Source: Mycobacterium sp. GA-1199
Lineage (GTDB): Bacteria > Actinomycetota > Actinomycetes > Mycobacteriales > Mycobacteriaceae
DNA length: 64,000 nucleotides
Assembly: GCF_001500045.1 (NCBI RefSeq)
Contig: NZ_LQIX01000003.1
Span: 62,001-126,000 of the forward strand
Direction of reading: 5' to 3'
Each line of letters starts with the position of its first letter. The stretch's first letter is position 1. The notes beneath the pieces are model-generated. The model was given only the letters and a program-made list of their open reading frames with translations. It was not told the DNA's origin and ran no database searches. Shown one piece after another: positions 7,215 to 15,410 of the stretch. A program made the translations under genes and the position numbers.

Positions 7215-8380
7215 GGGCCAGCGAGAAGGTCTTGGCACCCGGCGACGCACTGCGTCGTTGGTGGGACGGGCTTTCCCGCGTACAGAAGTGGGGCTTCGGT
7301 CTGCTCGCGTTCGGCCTGCTCGCGCTGCTGCCGCTGTTTCCGCCGCCCTTCCTCAACACGCCGAACATCAGCTTCGGCGGCACGATGGCACAGTTCGCGA
7401 TGGTCGCGATCATCGCGATCGGCCTCAACGTCGTCGTCGGCCAGGCCGGCCTGCTCGACCTCGGCTACGTCGGTTTCTACGCCGTGGGTGCGTATACCGT
7501 TGCGCTGCTGACCAGTCCGAACAGTCCATGGAACAAGATGGGCGCCACGGGGTGGTTCAACGAGGACTGGGCCTGGCTGGCCTGTGTGCCACTGGCGATG
7601 GCCATCACCGCGCTGACGGGTCTCATCCTGGGTACGCCGACGCTGAGGTTGCGCGGCGACTATCTGGCGATCGTCACGCTGGGTTTCGGCGAGATCATCC
7701 GGCTCATGGCCGACAACCTCTCCGAGGTGACCAACGGGCCCCGCGGCCTGAACGAGGTCGCCTATCCGCGGGTGGGTGCCAGCGAACGCGTGCCCGACGG
7801 CGTCTTCTCCAGCGGTAACTCCGCGGGCGACGCCAACTACGGGACGTGGTGGTTCTGGCTGGGCATCGTGCTGATGATCGGGATCCTGGTCCTGGTGGGC
7901 AACCTCGAACGCAGCCGGGTCGGACGTGCCTGGATCGCGGTCCGCGAGGACGAGGACGCCGCGGAAGTGATGGGCGTCAACACGTTCCGGTTCAAGCTGT
8001 GGGCCTTTGTCATCGGGGCGGCGATCGGCGGGCTGTCGGGCGCCCTGTACGCCGGTCAGGTGCAGTTCGTGGCGCCGCCGACCTTCAACATCATCAACTC
8101 GATGCTCTTCCTGTGCGCGGTGGTGCTCGGCGGGCAGGGCAACAAGCTCGGCGTGGTGGTCGGTGCGTTCATCATCGTCTACCTGCCGAACCGGCTGCTG
8201 GGTGTGGAGTTCCTCGGCATCAACCTCGGCGACCTGAAGTACCTGTTCTTCGGGCTGGCGCTGGTGATGTTGATGATCTTCCGGCCGCAGGGCCTGTTCC
8301 CGGCACGAGCGCAGTTGCTGGCCTACGGCAAGGCCGCACGCGACCTGCTGCGTTCGCCGGAGAAGGAGTCGGCGCGATGA
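7211..8380 (+). CDS. livM: ABC transporter permease, LivM family
   Basis: 389 residues. An N-terminal cytoplasmic tail of about 30 residues is followed by roughly ten membrane helices. The LivM landmarks are visible: I-I-A-I-G-L-N-V-V-V-G-Q-A-G-L-L-D-L-G-Y-V-G-F-Y-A-V-G-A-Y and the EAA-like coupling stretch R-E-D-E-D-A-A-E-V-M-G-V. The start ATG overlaps the livH stop by four bases, and the stop overlaps the livG start in the same way. It is the second channel subunit of the Liv-type importer. Confidence 0.93.
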   Translation: MRASEKVLAPGDALRRWWDGLSRVQKWGFGLLAFGLLALLPLFPPPFLNTPNISFGGTMAQFAMVAIIAIGLNVVVGQAGLLDLGYVGFYAVGAYTVALLTSPNSPWNKMGATGWFNEDWAWLACVPLAMAITALTGLILGTPTLRLRGDYLAIVTLGFGEIIRLMADNLSEVTNGPRGLNEVAYPRVGASERVPDGVFSSGNSAGDANYGTWWFWLGIVLMIGILVLVGNLERSRVGRAWIAVREDEDAAEVMGVNTFRFKLWAFVIGAAIGGLSGALYAGQVQFVAPPTFNIINSMLFLCAVVLGGQGNKLGVVVGAFIIVYLPNRLLGVEFLGINLGDLKYLFFGLALVMLMIFRPQGLFPARAQLLAYGKAARDLLRSPEKESAR

Positions 8381-9204
8381 CCATCGAAGAGCTGGCGGGC
8401 GTCCACCGCGAGATCCAGGCCGCTGAGGGTGAAATTCTTCTGCGGACAACCGATCTCACAATGAAGTTCGGCGGGTTGACAGCTCTGGACTCGGTGTCGT
8501 TCGACATCCGCCGCGGTGAGATCCTCGGCATGATCGGGCCGAACGGGGCGGGCAAGACCACATGCTTCAACGCGATCACCGGGGTGTACCGCCCCACGTC
8601 GGGCACGGTCACATTCGACGGTGCGCCGCTGGGCCGAATCAAACGTCACCAGATCACCCGGCGCGGTATCGCCCGCACCTTCCAGAACATCCGGTTGTGG
8701 GGCGAGATGACGGCTTTGGAGAACGTCATGGTCGGCACCGACGCCCGGCACTTCACCTCGGTGCCGGGCGCGCTGGTCCGCTCCCCGCGTCACCGCCGCG
8801 AGGAACGCTCGGCCATCGAAAGATCGGCGGCGCTACTGCATTTCGTCGGGATCGGGCACCGCGGCGAGGAGAAGGCCAAGAATCTGCCCTACGGCGACCA
8901 GCGCCGCTTGGAGATCGCGCGTGCACTGGCCACCGAACCGAAGCTGTTGTGTCTGGACGAACCGGCCGCCGGGTTCAACCCGCGCGAGAAGGCCGCCTTG
9001 ATCGAACTGATCCAGAAGATCCGCGACGACGGCTACACGGTGCTGTTGATCGAACACGATATGAGGCTGGTGATGGGCGTGACCGATCGCATCGTCGTGC
9101 TGGAGTTCGGGCGCAAGATCGCCGACGGCCTGCCTTCGGAGATCCGCGAGGACCCGAAGGTCATCGCAGCCTATCTGGGGGTGTCCGATGACGCAGTCGA
9201 GTGA
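8377..9204 (+). CDS. livG: ABC transporter ATP-binding protein, LivG family
   Basis: 275 residues, starting at ATG 8377, which overlaps the livM stop (ATGA). Walker A G-P-N-G-A-G-K-T is at residues 54-61, and Walker B is L-L-C-L-D-E-P-A-A-G. The signature is the LivG-type variant L-P-Y-G-D-Q-R-R-L-E-I-A-R-A-L instead of LSGGQ. The switch histidine is in L-I-E-H-D-M. It powers transport as a heterodimer with LivF on the cytoplasmic face of LivHM. An N-terminal extension of about 20 residues precedes the ATPase core. Confidence 0.93.
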   Translation: MTIEELAGVHREIQAAEGEILLRTTDLTMKFGGLTALDSVSFDIRRGEILGMIGPNGAGKTTCFNAITGVYRPTSGTVTFDGAPLGRIKRHQITRRGIARTFQNIRLWGEMTALENVMVGTDARHFTSVPGALVRSPRHRREERSAIERSAALLHFVGIGHRGEEKAKNLPYGDQRRLEIARALATEPKLLCLDEPAAGFNPREKAALIELIQKIRDDGYTVLLIEHDMRLVMGVTDRIVVLEFGRKIADGLPSEIREDPKVIAAYLGVSDDAVE

Positions 9205-9940
9205 TCAGGCATCCGAACGGCCCGTCATCCTCGAGTTGCGCGACATCGTCGTGCAGTACGGGAGAATCCGTGCACTGCACGGTATCTCGTTGAAGGTTCA
9301 CGAGGGTGAGCTCGTCACGCTGCTCGGGTCCAACGGTGCCGGTAAGACGACCACCATGCGCGCGATTTCGGGGTTGCTGCCCCTGACGGCGGGCTCGATA
9401 TGGTTCGAGGGTCGCGACATCAGCAAGGTCAAGGCCCACCAACGCGTGATCGAGGGGCTGGTGCAGGCGCCCGAGGGGCGCGGCGTGTTCCCAGGCATGA
9501 CGGTCGTGGAGAACCTCGAAATGGGTTGCTACGGCCGCAGGTTCCCCTCCCGCTCCGAGCACAAGCAGCGGCTGGACTGGATCCTGGAGACGTTTCCGCG
9601 CCTGGCCGAGCGGCGCAGCCAGGTCGGCGGCACGCTGTCGGGTGGTGAGCAGCAGATGCTCGCGATCGGCCGTGCGCTGATGGCCAGGCCGCGGGTGCTG
9701 CTGCTCGACGAGCCGTCGATGGGCCTGGCGCCGATGGTGATCTCGCAGATCTTCAAGATCATCGCGGAGATCAACGCTCAAGGCACCACCGTGCTGCTGG
9801 TCGAGCAGAACGCCCAGCAGGCGCTGAGCCGCTCGGACCGGGCCTACATCCTCGAGACCGGTGAGGTCACCCGCACCGGGAATGCCCGAGAGTTGTTGAG
9901 CGACGACAGCATTCGCGCCGCCTACCTCGGCGTCGCCTGA
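9188..9940 (+). CDS. livF: ABC transporter ATP-binding protein, LivF family
   Basis: 250 residues, with its start overlapping livG by 17 bp. Walker A G-S-N-G-A-G-K-T is at residues 47-54, signature L-S-G-G-E-Q-Q-M-L-A-I-G-R-A-L, Walker B V-L-L-L-D-E-P-S-M-G-L. The LivF-specific V-Q-A-P-E-G-R-G-V-F-P-G-M-T-V-V-E-N-L stretch is complete. It is the last gene of the operon and ends 13 bp from the convergent DUF167 gene. It partners LivG. Confidence 0.93.
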   Translation: MTQSSDQASERPVILELRDIVVQYGRIRALHGISLKVHEGELVTLLGSNGAGKTTTMRAISGLLPLTAGSIWFEGRDISKVKAHQRVIEGLVQAPEGRGVFPGMTVVENLEMGCYGRRFPSRSEHKQRLDWILETFPRLAERRSQVGGTLSGGEQQMLAIGRALMARPRVLLLDEPSMGLAPMVISQIFKIIAEINAQGTTVLLVEQNAQQALSRSDRAYILETGEVTRTGNARELLSDDSIRAAYLGVA

Positions 9941-9953
9941 CCTGACTTTGCGC

Positions 9954-10178
9954 TCAACGCTCGATTGTGAAGCGCTTGATCCGCGATGCGGCCCCCGATG
10001 CCAAGCCGATCCGCGAGGGCGGTACTCCAAAATGCGACGCGAGGAGCTGGATCACGGCCTTGGTGGCCTTGCCGTCGACGGCGCGCTCACGCACGTACAC
10101 CGTCAGCTCGCCGGCATCGTCGACCTGCACCAGCGGGCCTTTCGCGCTGCCGGGCTTGACCCGGACGACGACTATCAT
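9954..10178 (-). CDS. DUF167 / YggU-family small protein
   Basis: 74 residues. The pattern V-R-V-K-P-G-S-A-K-G-P, then V-D-G-K-A-T-K-A-V-I-Q-L-L-A, and the closing S-R-I-K-R-F-T-I is diagnostic of DUF167 (YggU) proteins, small alpha/beta proteins of unknown function found across life. Its ATG at 10178 overlaps the stop of the upstream membrane-protein gene (ATGA), so the two are translationally coupled. Slightly longer starts at 10190 or 10196 are possible. It is the last gene of the minus-strand group behind the KstR-like operator. Confidence 0.82.
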   Translation of the reverse strand: MIVVVRVKPGSAKGPLVQVDDAGELTVYVRERAVDGKATKAVIQLLASHFGVPPSRIGLASGAASRIKRFTIER

Positions 10179-10852
10179 CGGCGCACCCATGGCCATGTCA
10201 TCAACGCCCACACGGCGAACACCAGCGCGGCGGTCACCACGATGTACACCGGCCACGGCCCCAGGATGTCCAACGCCGACGCGGTATCCGGTTTGTAGTT
10301 CGTGAAGCCGTAGTTGGTGTCGGCGATCCTGTTGAACACGACGGTCACCACGGCCCACACGCTGGTGACCGCCACCGCCAGCCGGTAGTCGCGCCAATCG
10401 GGGTGCATACCGCGGCCCCACGTCAGATAGATCGCCGCCCACACCACGAGCAGGTGGATCGCGTAGAAGGCGAGGAAGCGGTAGTGCGGAAAGTCGGGCC
10501 CCCGCAACACCGGTGAGATCAGCGCCTGCACGCTCAGCACCAGACCCCAGTAGTAGGTGAGCGCATACGCCCACTGCCGTCGGGACCACAGCGCGTAGGC
10601 CGCGACGACGGTCGCGAGGTCGGTGAGCTGAAGGGGCACCGAACCGGCCAGCGTCGGCGGCACCAGGTTGTAGACCAGGACCGCGCCGTAGATCAGCGCG
10701 GTCAGCCCGCCGAGCGCGCGGCCCCACCGCTGTGCCTGGGCGTCCGTCTGTCTGTGGCCCGCCCACACCAGCACGACGGCGCCGGCCACGAACACGGCGA
10801 TGGCGCCCCAGTACGAGGGGCCGTACGGTTCGAACTGCCTAGCGAGCAACAA
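10175..10852 (-). CDS. TIGR02206 / YwaF-family integral membrane protein
   Basis: 225 residues with about seven membrane helices. Landmarks are P-L-Q-L-T-D-L-A-T-V, then H-Y-R-F-L-A-F-Y-A-I-H and N-R-I-A-D-T-N-Y-G-F-T-N-Y-K-P. Together they are characteristic of the uncharacterised TIGR02206 (YwaF) membrane family. The start overlaps the thiolase gene's 3' end by 14 bp, and the stop overlaps the DUF167 start by four. No enzymatic motif is evident, and the role is unknown. Confidence 0.8.
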   Translation of the reverse strand: MLLARQFEPYGPSYWGAIAVFVAGAVVLVWAGHRQTDAQAQRWGRALGGLTALIYGAVLVYNLVPPTLAGSVPLQLTDLATVVAAYALWSRRQWAYALTYYWGLVLSVQALISPVLRGPDFPHYRFLAFYAIHLLVVWAAIYLTWGRGMHPDWRDYRLAVAVTSVWAVVTVVFNRIADTNYGFTNYKPDTASALDILGPWPVYIVVTAALVFAVWALMTWPWVRR

Positions 10853-12038
10853 TCACGGACGAGCCGTGCCCGAACAGGCCCTGGTTGGCGGTGACGCCGA
10901 CCTTGGCGCCCTCGACCTGGCGGCCGGTCGCCTGTCCTCTCAGCTGCCAGGTCAGCTCGCACACCTGCGCGATGGCCTGCGCCGGAATGGCTTCACCGAA
11001 ACATGCCAGGCCGCCGGACGCGTTCACCGGGATCTTCCCGCCGATCGCCGTCGCACCGCTGCGCAGCAGCTGCTCGGCCTCCCCCTTCGGGCACAGGCCC
11101 AAATGCTCGTACCAGTCGAGTTCGAGCGCGGTGGACAGGTCGTACACCTCGGCCAGGCTCAGGTCCTCCGGGCCGATACCGGCCTCGGCGTAGGCGGCGT
11201 CGAGGATCTGGTCCTTGAACACCCGCTCGGGTGCATTCACCACTGCCGTGGAATCCGTTGCGATGTCCGGCAATTCGGGCAGATGCTGCGGGTACTGCGG
11301 TGTCACCGTGCTGATCGCGCGCACCGACGGCACCCCGTCGACCGAGCCCAGATGCTTCTCGGCAAACGACTTGCTCGCCACCACCAACGCGGCCGCACCA
11401 TCCGACGTCGCGCAGATGTCAAGCAGCCGAAGGGGATCGGAGACCACCGGGCTGGCGAGCACGTCGTCGATCGTGGCTTCCTTGCGGTAGCGAGCGTTCG
11501 GATTATCCAACCCGTGCTTGGCGTTCTTCACCTTCACCGCGGCGAAATCCTCCAGCGTGGCGCCGTAGAGGTCCATGCGGCGGCGCGCCAGCAGGGCGAA
11601 GTAGACGGTGTTGGTGGCGCCGATCAGGTGGAAACGTTGCCAGTCGGGGTCGTTCTTCCGCTCGCCGCCGACCGGGGCGAAGAAGCCCTTCGGGGTGGTG
11701 TCGGCGCCGATCACGAGCGCCACATCGCAGAATCCCGCGAGGATGTGGGCCCGGGCACTCTGCAGTGCCTGCGAGCCGCTGGCGCACGCGGCGTAACTCG
11801 ACGACACGGGCACACCGTTCCAGCCCAGCTTCTGCGCGAACGTCGAGCCGGCCACGAAGCCGGGGTAACCGTTGCGGATCGTGTCGGCTCCCGCGACGAG
11901 CTGGATCTGACGCCAGTCCAGGCCCGCCTCGGCCAGCGCCGCCCGCGCGGCTACGACGCCGTACTCGGTGAAGTCGCGGCCCCATTTCCCCCACGGGTGC
12001 ATGCCGGCGCCGAGGATGTACAGCGGTTCGGGACTCAT
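10839..12038 (-). CDS. Thiolase-family (lipid-transfer/SCP2-thiolase-like) protein, Rv1627c orthologue
   Basis: 399 residues. Thiolase fold with the nucleophile region S-Y-A-A-C-A-S-G (C85) and C-terminal motifs V-N-A-S-G-G-L-A and G-L-F-G-H-G-S-S. These proteins work on acyl-CoA chains, usually together with a small zinc-ribbon/OB-fold partner. That partner (DUF35) is the gene immediately upstream, overlapping ATGA at 12035-12038; this overlap is why ATG 12038 is preferred over ATG 12053. Such thiolase-DUF35 pairs can form complexes for sterol side-chain retro-aldol or thiolytic steps. The KstR-type operator ahead of the pair supports a role in sterol or related lipid catabolism. The exact substrate is unknown. 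Confidence 0.88.
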   Translation of the reverse strand: MSPEPLYILGAGMHPWGKWGRDFTEYGVVAARAALAEAGLDWRQIQLVAGADTIRNGYPGFVAGSTFAQKLGWNGVPVSSSYAACASGSQALQSARAHILAGFCDVALVIGADTTPKGFFAPVGGERKNDPDWQRFHLIGATNTVYFALLARRRMDLYGATLEDFAAVKVKNAKHGLDNPNARYRKEATIDDVLASPVVSDPLRLLDICATSDGAAALVVASKSFAEKHLGSVDGVPSVRAISTVTPQYPQHLPELPDIATDSTAVVNAPERVFKDQILDAAYAEAGIGPEDLSLAEVYDLSTALELDWYEHLGLCPKGEAEQLLRSGATAIGGKIPVNASGGLACFGEAIPAQAIAQVCELTWQLRGQATGRQVEGAKVGVTANQGLFGHGSSVIVAR

Positions 12039-12493
12039 GAGGCGGGCCTCCACGCGTAGACGACACGTTCGACACCGTCCTCGTCGACGAACAACGGCAT
12101 CGTGGTCAGTTCCATCTCCATCCCGACCTTCAGGTCGGCGGCCAAGGTTCCCTCGACGACCTTGCCGAGCACGATCAGGCCCTCGTCGGCGAGTTGCACC
12201 GCGGCAACGGCGAAGGGCTCAAAGGGATCCGGCGCCGGATACGGAGGCGGGGGAGCGTAACGGTTCTCGGTGTAGCTCCACAGGGTTCCGCGCCGCGACA
12301 GCGGAACCTGCGCCAGTTCGTCACCGTCGCATGCCGGGTTGGGGCAGTTGTTGGCGCGGGGCGGGAAAACGTAGGTGCCGCACTGGTGGCACTTGCCGCC
12401 GATCAGATAGGGCTCTCCGGACCCGGCGGTGGCGAACCAACCGTCGATCGCGGGCTGAGTGGAAGCTGACACCCGCTCAGAGTACCGAGTCAT
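12035..12493 (-). CDS. DUF35 zinc-ribbon/OB-fold acyl-CoA-associated protein, Rv1628c orthologue
   Basis: 152 residues. An N-terminal rubredoxin-like zinc ribbon with C35, C38, C50 and C55 is followed by an OB-fold (G-T-L-W-S-Y-T then F-A-V-A-A-V-Q-L-A-D-E-G). DUF35 proteins partner thiolases or hydratases of steroid and fatty-acid degradation, and the thiolase gene follows with a four-base overlap. ATG 12493 is chosen; it lies 11 bp from the palindrome at 12504-12517. It is divergent from polA. Confidence 0.88.
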   Translation of the reverse strand: MTRYSERVSASTQPAIDGWFATAGSGEPYLIGGKCHQCGTYVFPPRANNCPNPACDGDELAQVPLSRRGTLWSYTENRYAPPPPYPAPDPFEPFAVAAVQLADEGLIVLGKVVEGTLAADLKVGMEMELTTMPLFVDEDGVERVVYAWRPAS

Positions 12494-12503
12494 GCGGCAG
12501 AAC

Positions 12504-12517
12504 TGAAACGTGTTCCA
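12504..12517 (-). promoter_or_regulatory. KstR-type operator upstream of the Rv1628c/Rv1627c pair
   Basis: The minus-strand sequence TGGAACACGTTTCA fits TNNAACNNGTTNNA, the core of the KstR (TetR-family cholesterol-catabolism repressor) binding site. It lies within the longer inverted repeat 12502-12519 and 11 nt from the DUF35 start codon, where a repressor would block transcription or clearance. The match was found by eye. Confidence 0.65.
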
Positions 12518-12655
12518 GTTCAGTGGGAGGAACGGTACGCCGCGTCGTGAGTGTGCGAAAGCATTCGACCGCAGCGGCGAGTCGGGGATGAAATCGCACA
12601 TTCGCGGGCCCGGGTTGGTCGCTGCGGCGGTGGTCTCGATGTCGGGCCGGATGCA

Positions 12656-12661
12656 TAGAGT
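12656..12661 (+). promoter_or_regulatory. -10 box of a leaderless polA transcript
   Basis: TAGAGT (TANNNT) ends seven nucleotides before GTG 12669, so transcription would begin at or next to the start codon. The segment ATGTCGGGC at 12639-12647, eight bases upstream of the box, is a weak match to the RecA-independent damage element. Confidence 0.5.
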
Positions 12662-12668
12662 TAAGGCC

Positions 12669-15398
12669 GTGAGCCCTGCCACCACCGCCACCGGCAAGAA
12701 GACGGCGTCCCAGCCGACCGACCAGAAGCCGACATTGATGTTGCTCGACGGCAATTCGTTGGCATACCGGGCGTTCTACGCGCTGCCGGCCGAGAACTTC
12801 AAGACACAGGGCGGGCTGACCACCAACGCGGTGTACGGGTTCACCGCCATGCTGATCAACCTGCTGCGCGACGAGCAACCCAGCCACATCGCCGCCGCGT
12901 TCGACGTGTCGCGCCAGACGTTCCGCGTCGACAAATACCCCGAGTACAAAGCGGGCCGCTCGTCGACGCCCGATGAGTTCCGCGGCCAGATCGACATCAC
13001 CAAGGAGGTGCTCGGCGCGCTGGGCATCACCGTGCTCGCCGAACCGGGCTTCGAGGCCGACGACATCATCGCCACGCTGGCCACGCAGGCCGAGCAGGGC
13101 GGCTACCGGGTCCTTGTCGTCACGGGAGACCGCGACTCGCTGCAGTTGGTCAGCGATGACGTCACGGTGCTGTATCCCCGCAAGGGCGTCAGCGAACTGA
13201 CCCGGTTCACGCCGGAGGCGGTGCTGGACAAGTACGGCCTGACCCCTGCGCAGTACCCCGACTTTGCGGCCCTGCGCGGCGACCCCAGCGACAACCTGCC
13301 CGGCATCCCCGGTGTCGGCGAGAAGACGGCGACCAAGTGGATCGCGGAGTTCGGCTCACTACAGGCGTTGGTCGACAACGTCGACACCGTCAAGGGCAAG
13401 GTCGGGGACGCGTTGCGGGCCAACCTGTCCAGCGTCGTGCTCAACCGGGAACTGACCGATCTCGTCAAGGACGTGCCGCTGCCGCAAACCCCCGACACCC
13501 TGCGCATGCAGCCGTGGGATCGCGACCAGATCCACCGGCTGTTCGACGACCTGGAGTTCCGCGTCCTGCGGGATCGGCTGTTCGACACGCTGGCCTCGGC
13601 GGATCCGGAGGTCGATCAGGGCTTCGACGTGCGCGGGCGGGCCCTGGAACCGGGAGAGCTCGCGGCGTGGCTGGCCGAGCACAGCTCGGGCAAGCGGTTC
13701 GGGCTGGCCGTCGTCGGCACGCATCTGGCCTTCGACGCGGACGCGACGGCGTTGGGCATCGTCGCGGCCGACGGCGACGGGCGCTACATCGACACGGCCA
13801 CGTTGACCGAGGAGGACGAGGCCGCGCTGGCCTCATGGCTCGCCGACCCCGGCCCGCCGAAGGCGCTTCACGAGGCCAAGCTTGCGATTCACGACCTCGA
13901 GGGCCGTGGGTGGAAGCTGGCGGGGGTTACCTCGGACACCGCGCTCGCGGCATACCTGGTCCGGCCCGGGCAGCGCAGCTTCACGCTCGACGACCTCTCG
14001 CTGCGTTATTTGAAACGCGAACTGCGCGCCGAAAACCCTAAGCAGCAACAGCTTTCGCTGCTTGACGATACGGACGGCGTCGATGACCAGGCCGTGCAGA
14101 CCGTGATACTGCGGGCCAGCGCGGTGATGGACCTCGCCGACGCGCTCGACGAGGAACTGGCCCGCATCGACTCGCTGGCGCTGCTGAGCAACATGGAGTT
14201 GCCGGTTCAGCGGGTGCTGGCCGAGATGGAGACCGCGGGCATCGCGGTGGACCTCGAGGAACTCGGCCGGCTGCAGAGCGAGTTCGCCGACCACATCCGC
14301 GATGCGGCCGAGGCGGCGTACGCGGTGATCGGCAAGCAGATCAACCTCGGTTCGCCGAAGCAGCTGCAGGTGGTGCTGTTCGACGAGCTGGAGATGCCCA
14401 AGACCAAGCGCACGAAGACCGGTTACACGACGGACGCCGACGCCTTGCAGTCGCTGTTCGACAAGACCGGCCATCCGTTCCTGCAGCATCTGCTGGCCCA
14501 TCGCGACGCCACGCGGCTGAAGGTCACCGTCGACGGGCTGCTCAATTCCGTCGCGTCGGATGGTCGCATTCACACCACGTTCAACCAGACGATCGCGGCG
14601 ACCGGACGGTTGTCATCGACCGAGCCGAACCTGCAGAACATCCCGATCCGCACCGACGCCGGTCGCCGGATCCGCGATGCCTTCGTGGTGGGCAAGGGTT
14701 ACGCGGAGCTGATAACCGCGGACTACAGCCAGATCGAGATGCGCATCATGGCGCACCTGTCCAAGGACGAGGGCCTGATCGAGGCATTCCGCACCGGAGA
14801 GGACCTGCACTCCTTCGTCGCATCACGGGCATTCTCGGTGCCGATCGACGAGGTCAACGCCGAACTGCGACGCCGCGTCAAGGCGATGTCGTACGGGCTG
14901 GCTTACGGGCTGAGCGCCTACGGGCTGGCCGCCCAGCTCAAGATCTCCACCGAAGAAGCCAAGGTGCAGATGGAGCAGTACTTCGACCGGTTCGGCGGGG
15001 TGCGCGACTACCTGCGCAACGTGGTGGACCAGGCGCGCAAGGACGGCTACACGTCCACCGTGTTCGGCAGGCGGCGCTATCTGCCGGAGTTGGACAGCAG
15101 CAACCGCAACGTCCGCGAGGCCGCCGAGCGTGCCGCGCTCAACGCGCCGATTCAGGGCAGCGCGGCCGACATCATCAAGGTCGCGATGATCAACGTCGAC
15201 ACGGCGCTCAAAGACGCCGGCCTGAAGTCGCGGATGCTGCTGCAAGTGCACGACGAGCTGCTCTTCGAGGTCGCCGAGGGCGAACGGGAGACGGTCGAGG
15301 CCCTGGTCCGCGAGCAGATGGGCAACGCCTATCCGCTGGACGTGCCGCTCGAGGTGTCGGTCGGCTACGGCCGCAGCTGGGATGCCGCGGCGCACTAG
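12669..15398 (+). CDS. polA: DNA polymerase I
   Basis: 909 residues (M. tuberculosis PolA 904). N-terminal 5'-nuclease domain (L-L-D-G-N-S-L-A-Y-R-A-F-Y to about residue 300, with G-E-A/F-E-A-D-D and the helix-hairpin-helix P-G-I-P-G-V-G-E-K-T). A degenerate 3'-5' exonuclease-like domain lacks the acidic proofreading residues. The C-terminal family A polymerase has motif A at D685 (D-Y-S-Q-I-E-M-R), motif B R-R-V-K-A-M-S-Y-G-L-A-Y-G and motif C V-H-D-E at D862/E863. Tyr742 occupies the position of E. coli Phe762. It replaces RNA primers and fills repair gaps. GTG 12669 is chosen by homology and by the -10 box seven bases upstream. Confidence 0.95.
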   Translation: MSPATTATGKKTASQPTDQKPTLMLLDGNSLAYRAFYALPAENFKTQGGLTTNAVYGFTAMLINLLRDEQPSHIAAAFDVSRQTFRVDKYPEYKAGRSSTPDEFRGQIDITKEVLGALGITVLAEPGFEADDIIATLATQAEQGGYRVLVVTGDRDSLQLVSDDVTVLYPRKGVSELTRFTPEAVLDKYGLTPAQYPDFAALRGDPSDNLPGIPGVGEKTATKWIAEFGSLQALVDNVDTVKGKVGDALRANLSSVVLNRELTDLVKDVPLPQTPDTLRMQPWDRDQIHRLFDDLEFRVLRDRLFDTLASADPEVDQGFDVRGRALEPGELAAWLAEHSSGKRFGLAVVGTHLAFDADATALGIVAADGDGRYIDTATLTEEDEAALASWLADPGPPKALHEAKLAIHDLEGRGWKLAGVTSDTALAAYLVRPGQRSFTLDDLSLRYLKRELRAENPKQQQLSLLDDTDGVDDQAVQTVILRASAVMDLADALDEELARIDSLALLSNMELPVQRVLAEMETAGIAVDLEELGRLQSEFADHIRDAAEAAYAVIGKQINLGSPKQLQVVLFDELEMPKTKRTKTGYTTDADALQSLFDKTGHPFLQHLLAHRDATRLKVTVDGLLNSVASDGRIHTTFNQTIAATGRLSSTEPNLQNIPIRTDAGRRIRDAFVVGKGYAELITADYSQIEMRIMAHLSKDEGLIEAFRTGEDLHSFVASRAFSVPIDEVNAELRRRVKAMSYGLAYGLSAYGLAAQLKISTEEAKVQMEQYFDRFGGVRDYLRNVVDQARKDGYTSTVFGRRRYLPELDSSNRNVREAAERAALNAPIQGSAADIIKVAMINVDTALKDAGLKSRMLLQVHDELLFEVAEGERETVEALVREQMGNAYPLDVPLEVSVGYGRSWDAAAH

Positions 15399-15410
15399 AG
15401 AGCCATCGCG

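Noticed and set aside
4787..8449. Long open frames antisense to livJ, livH and livM
   Set aside because: They are compositional shadows of high-GC genes, with no recognisable domains and no start signals; the plus-strand operon explains the region.
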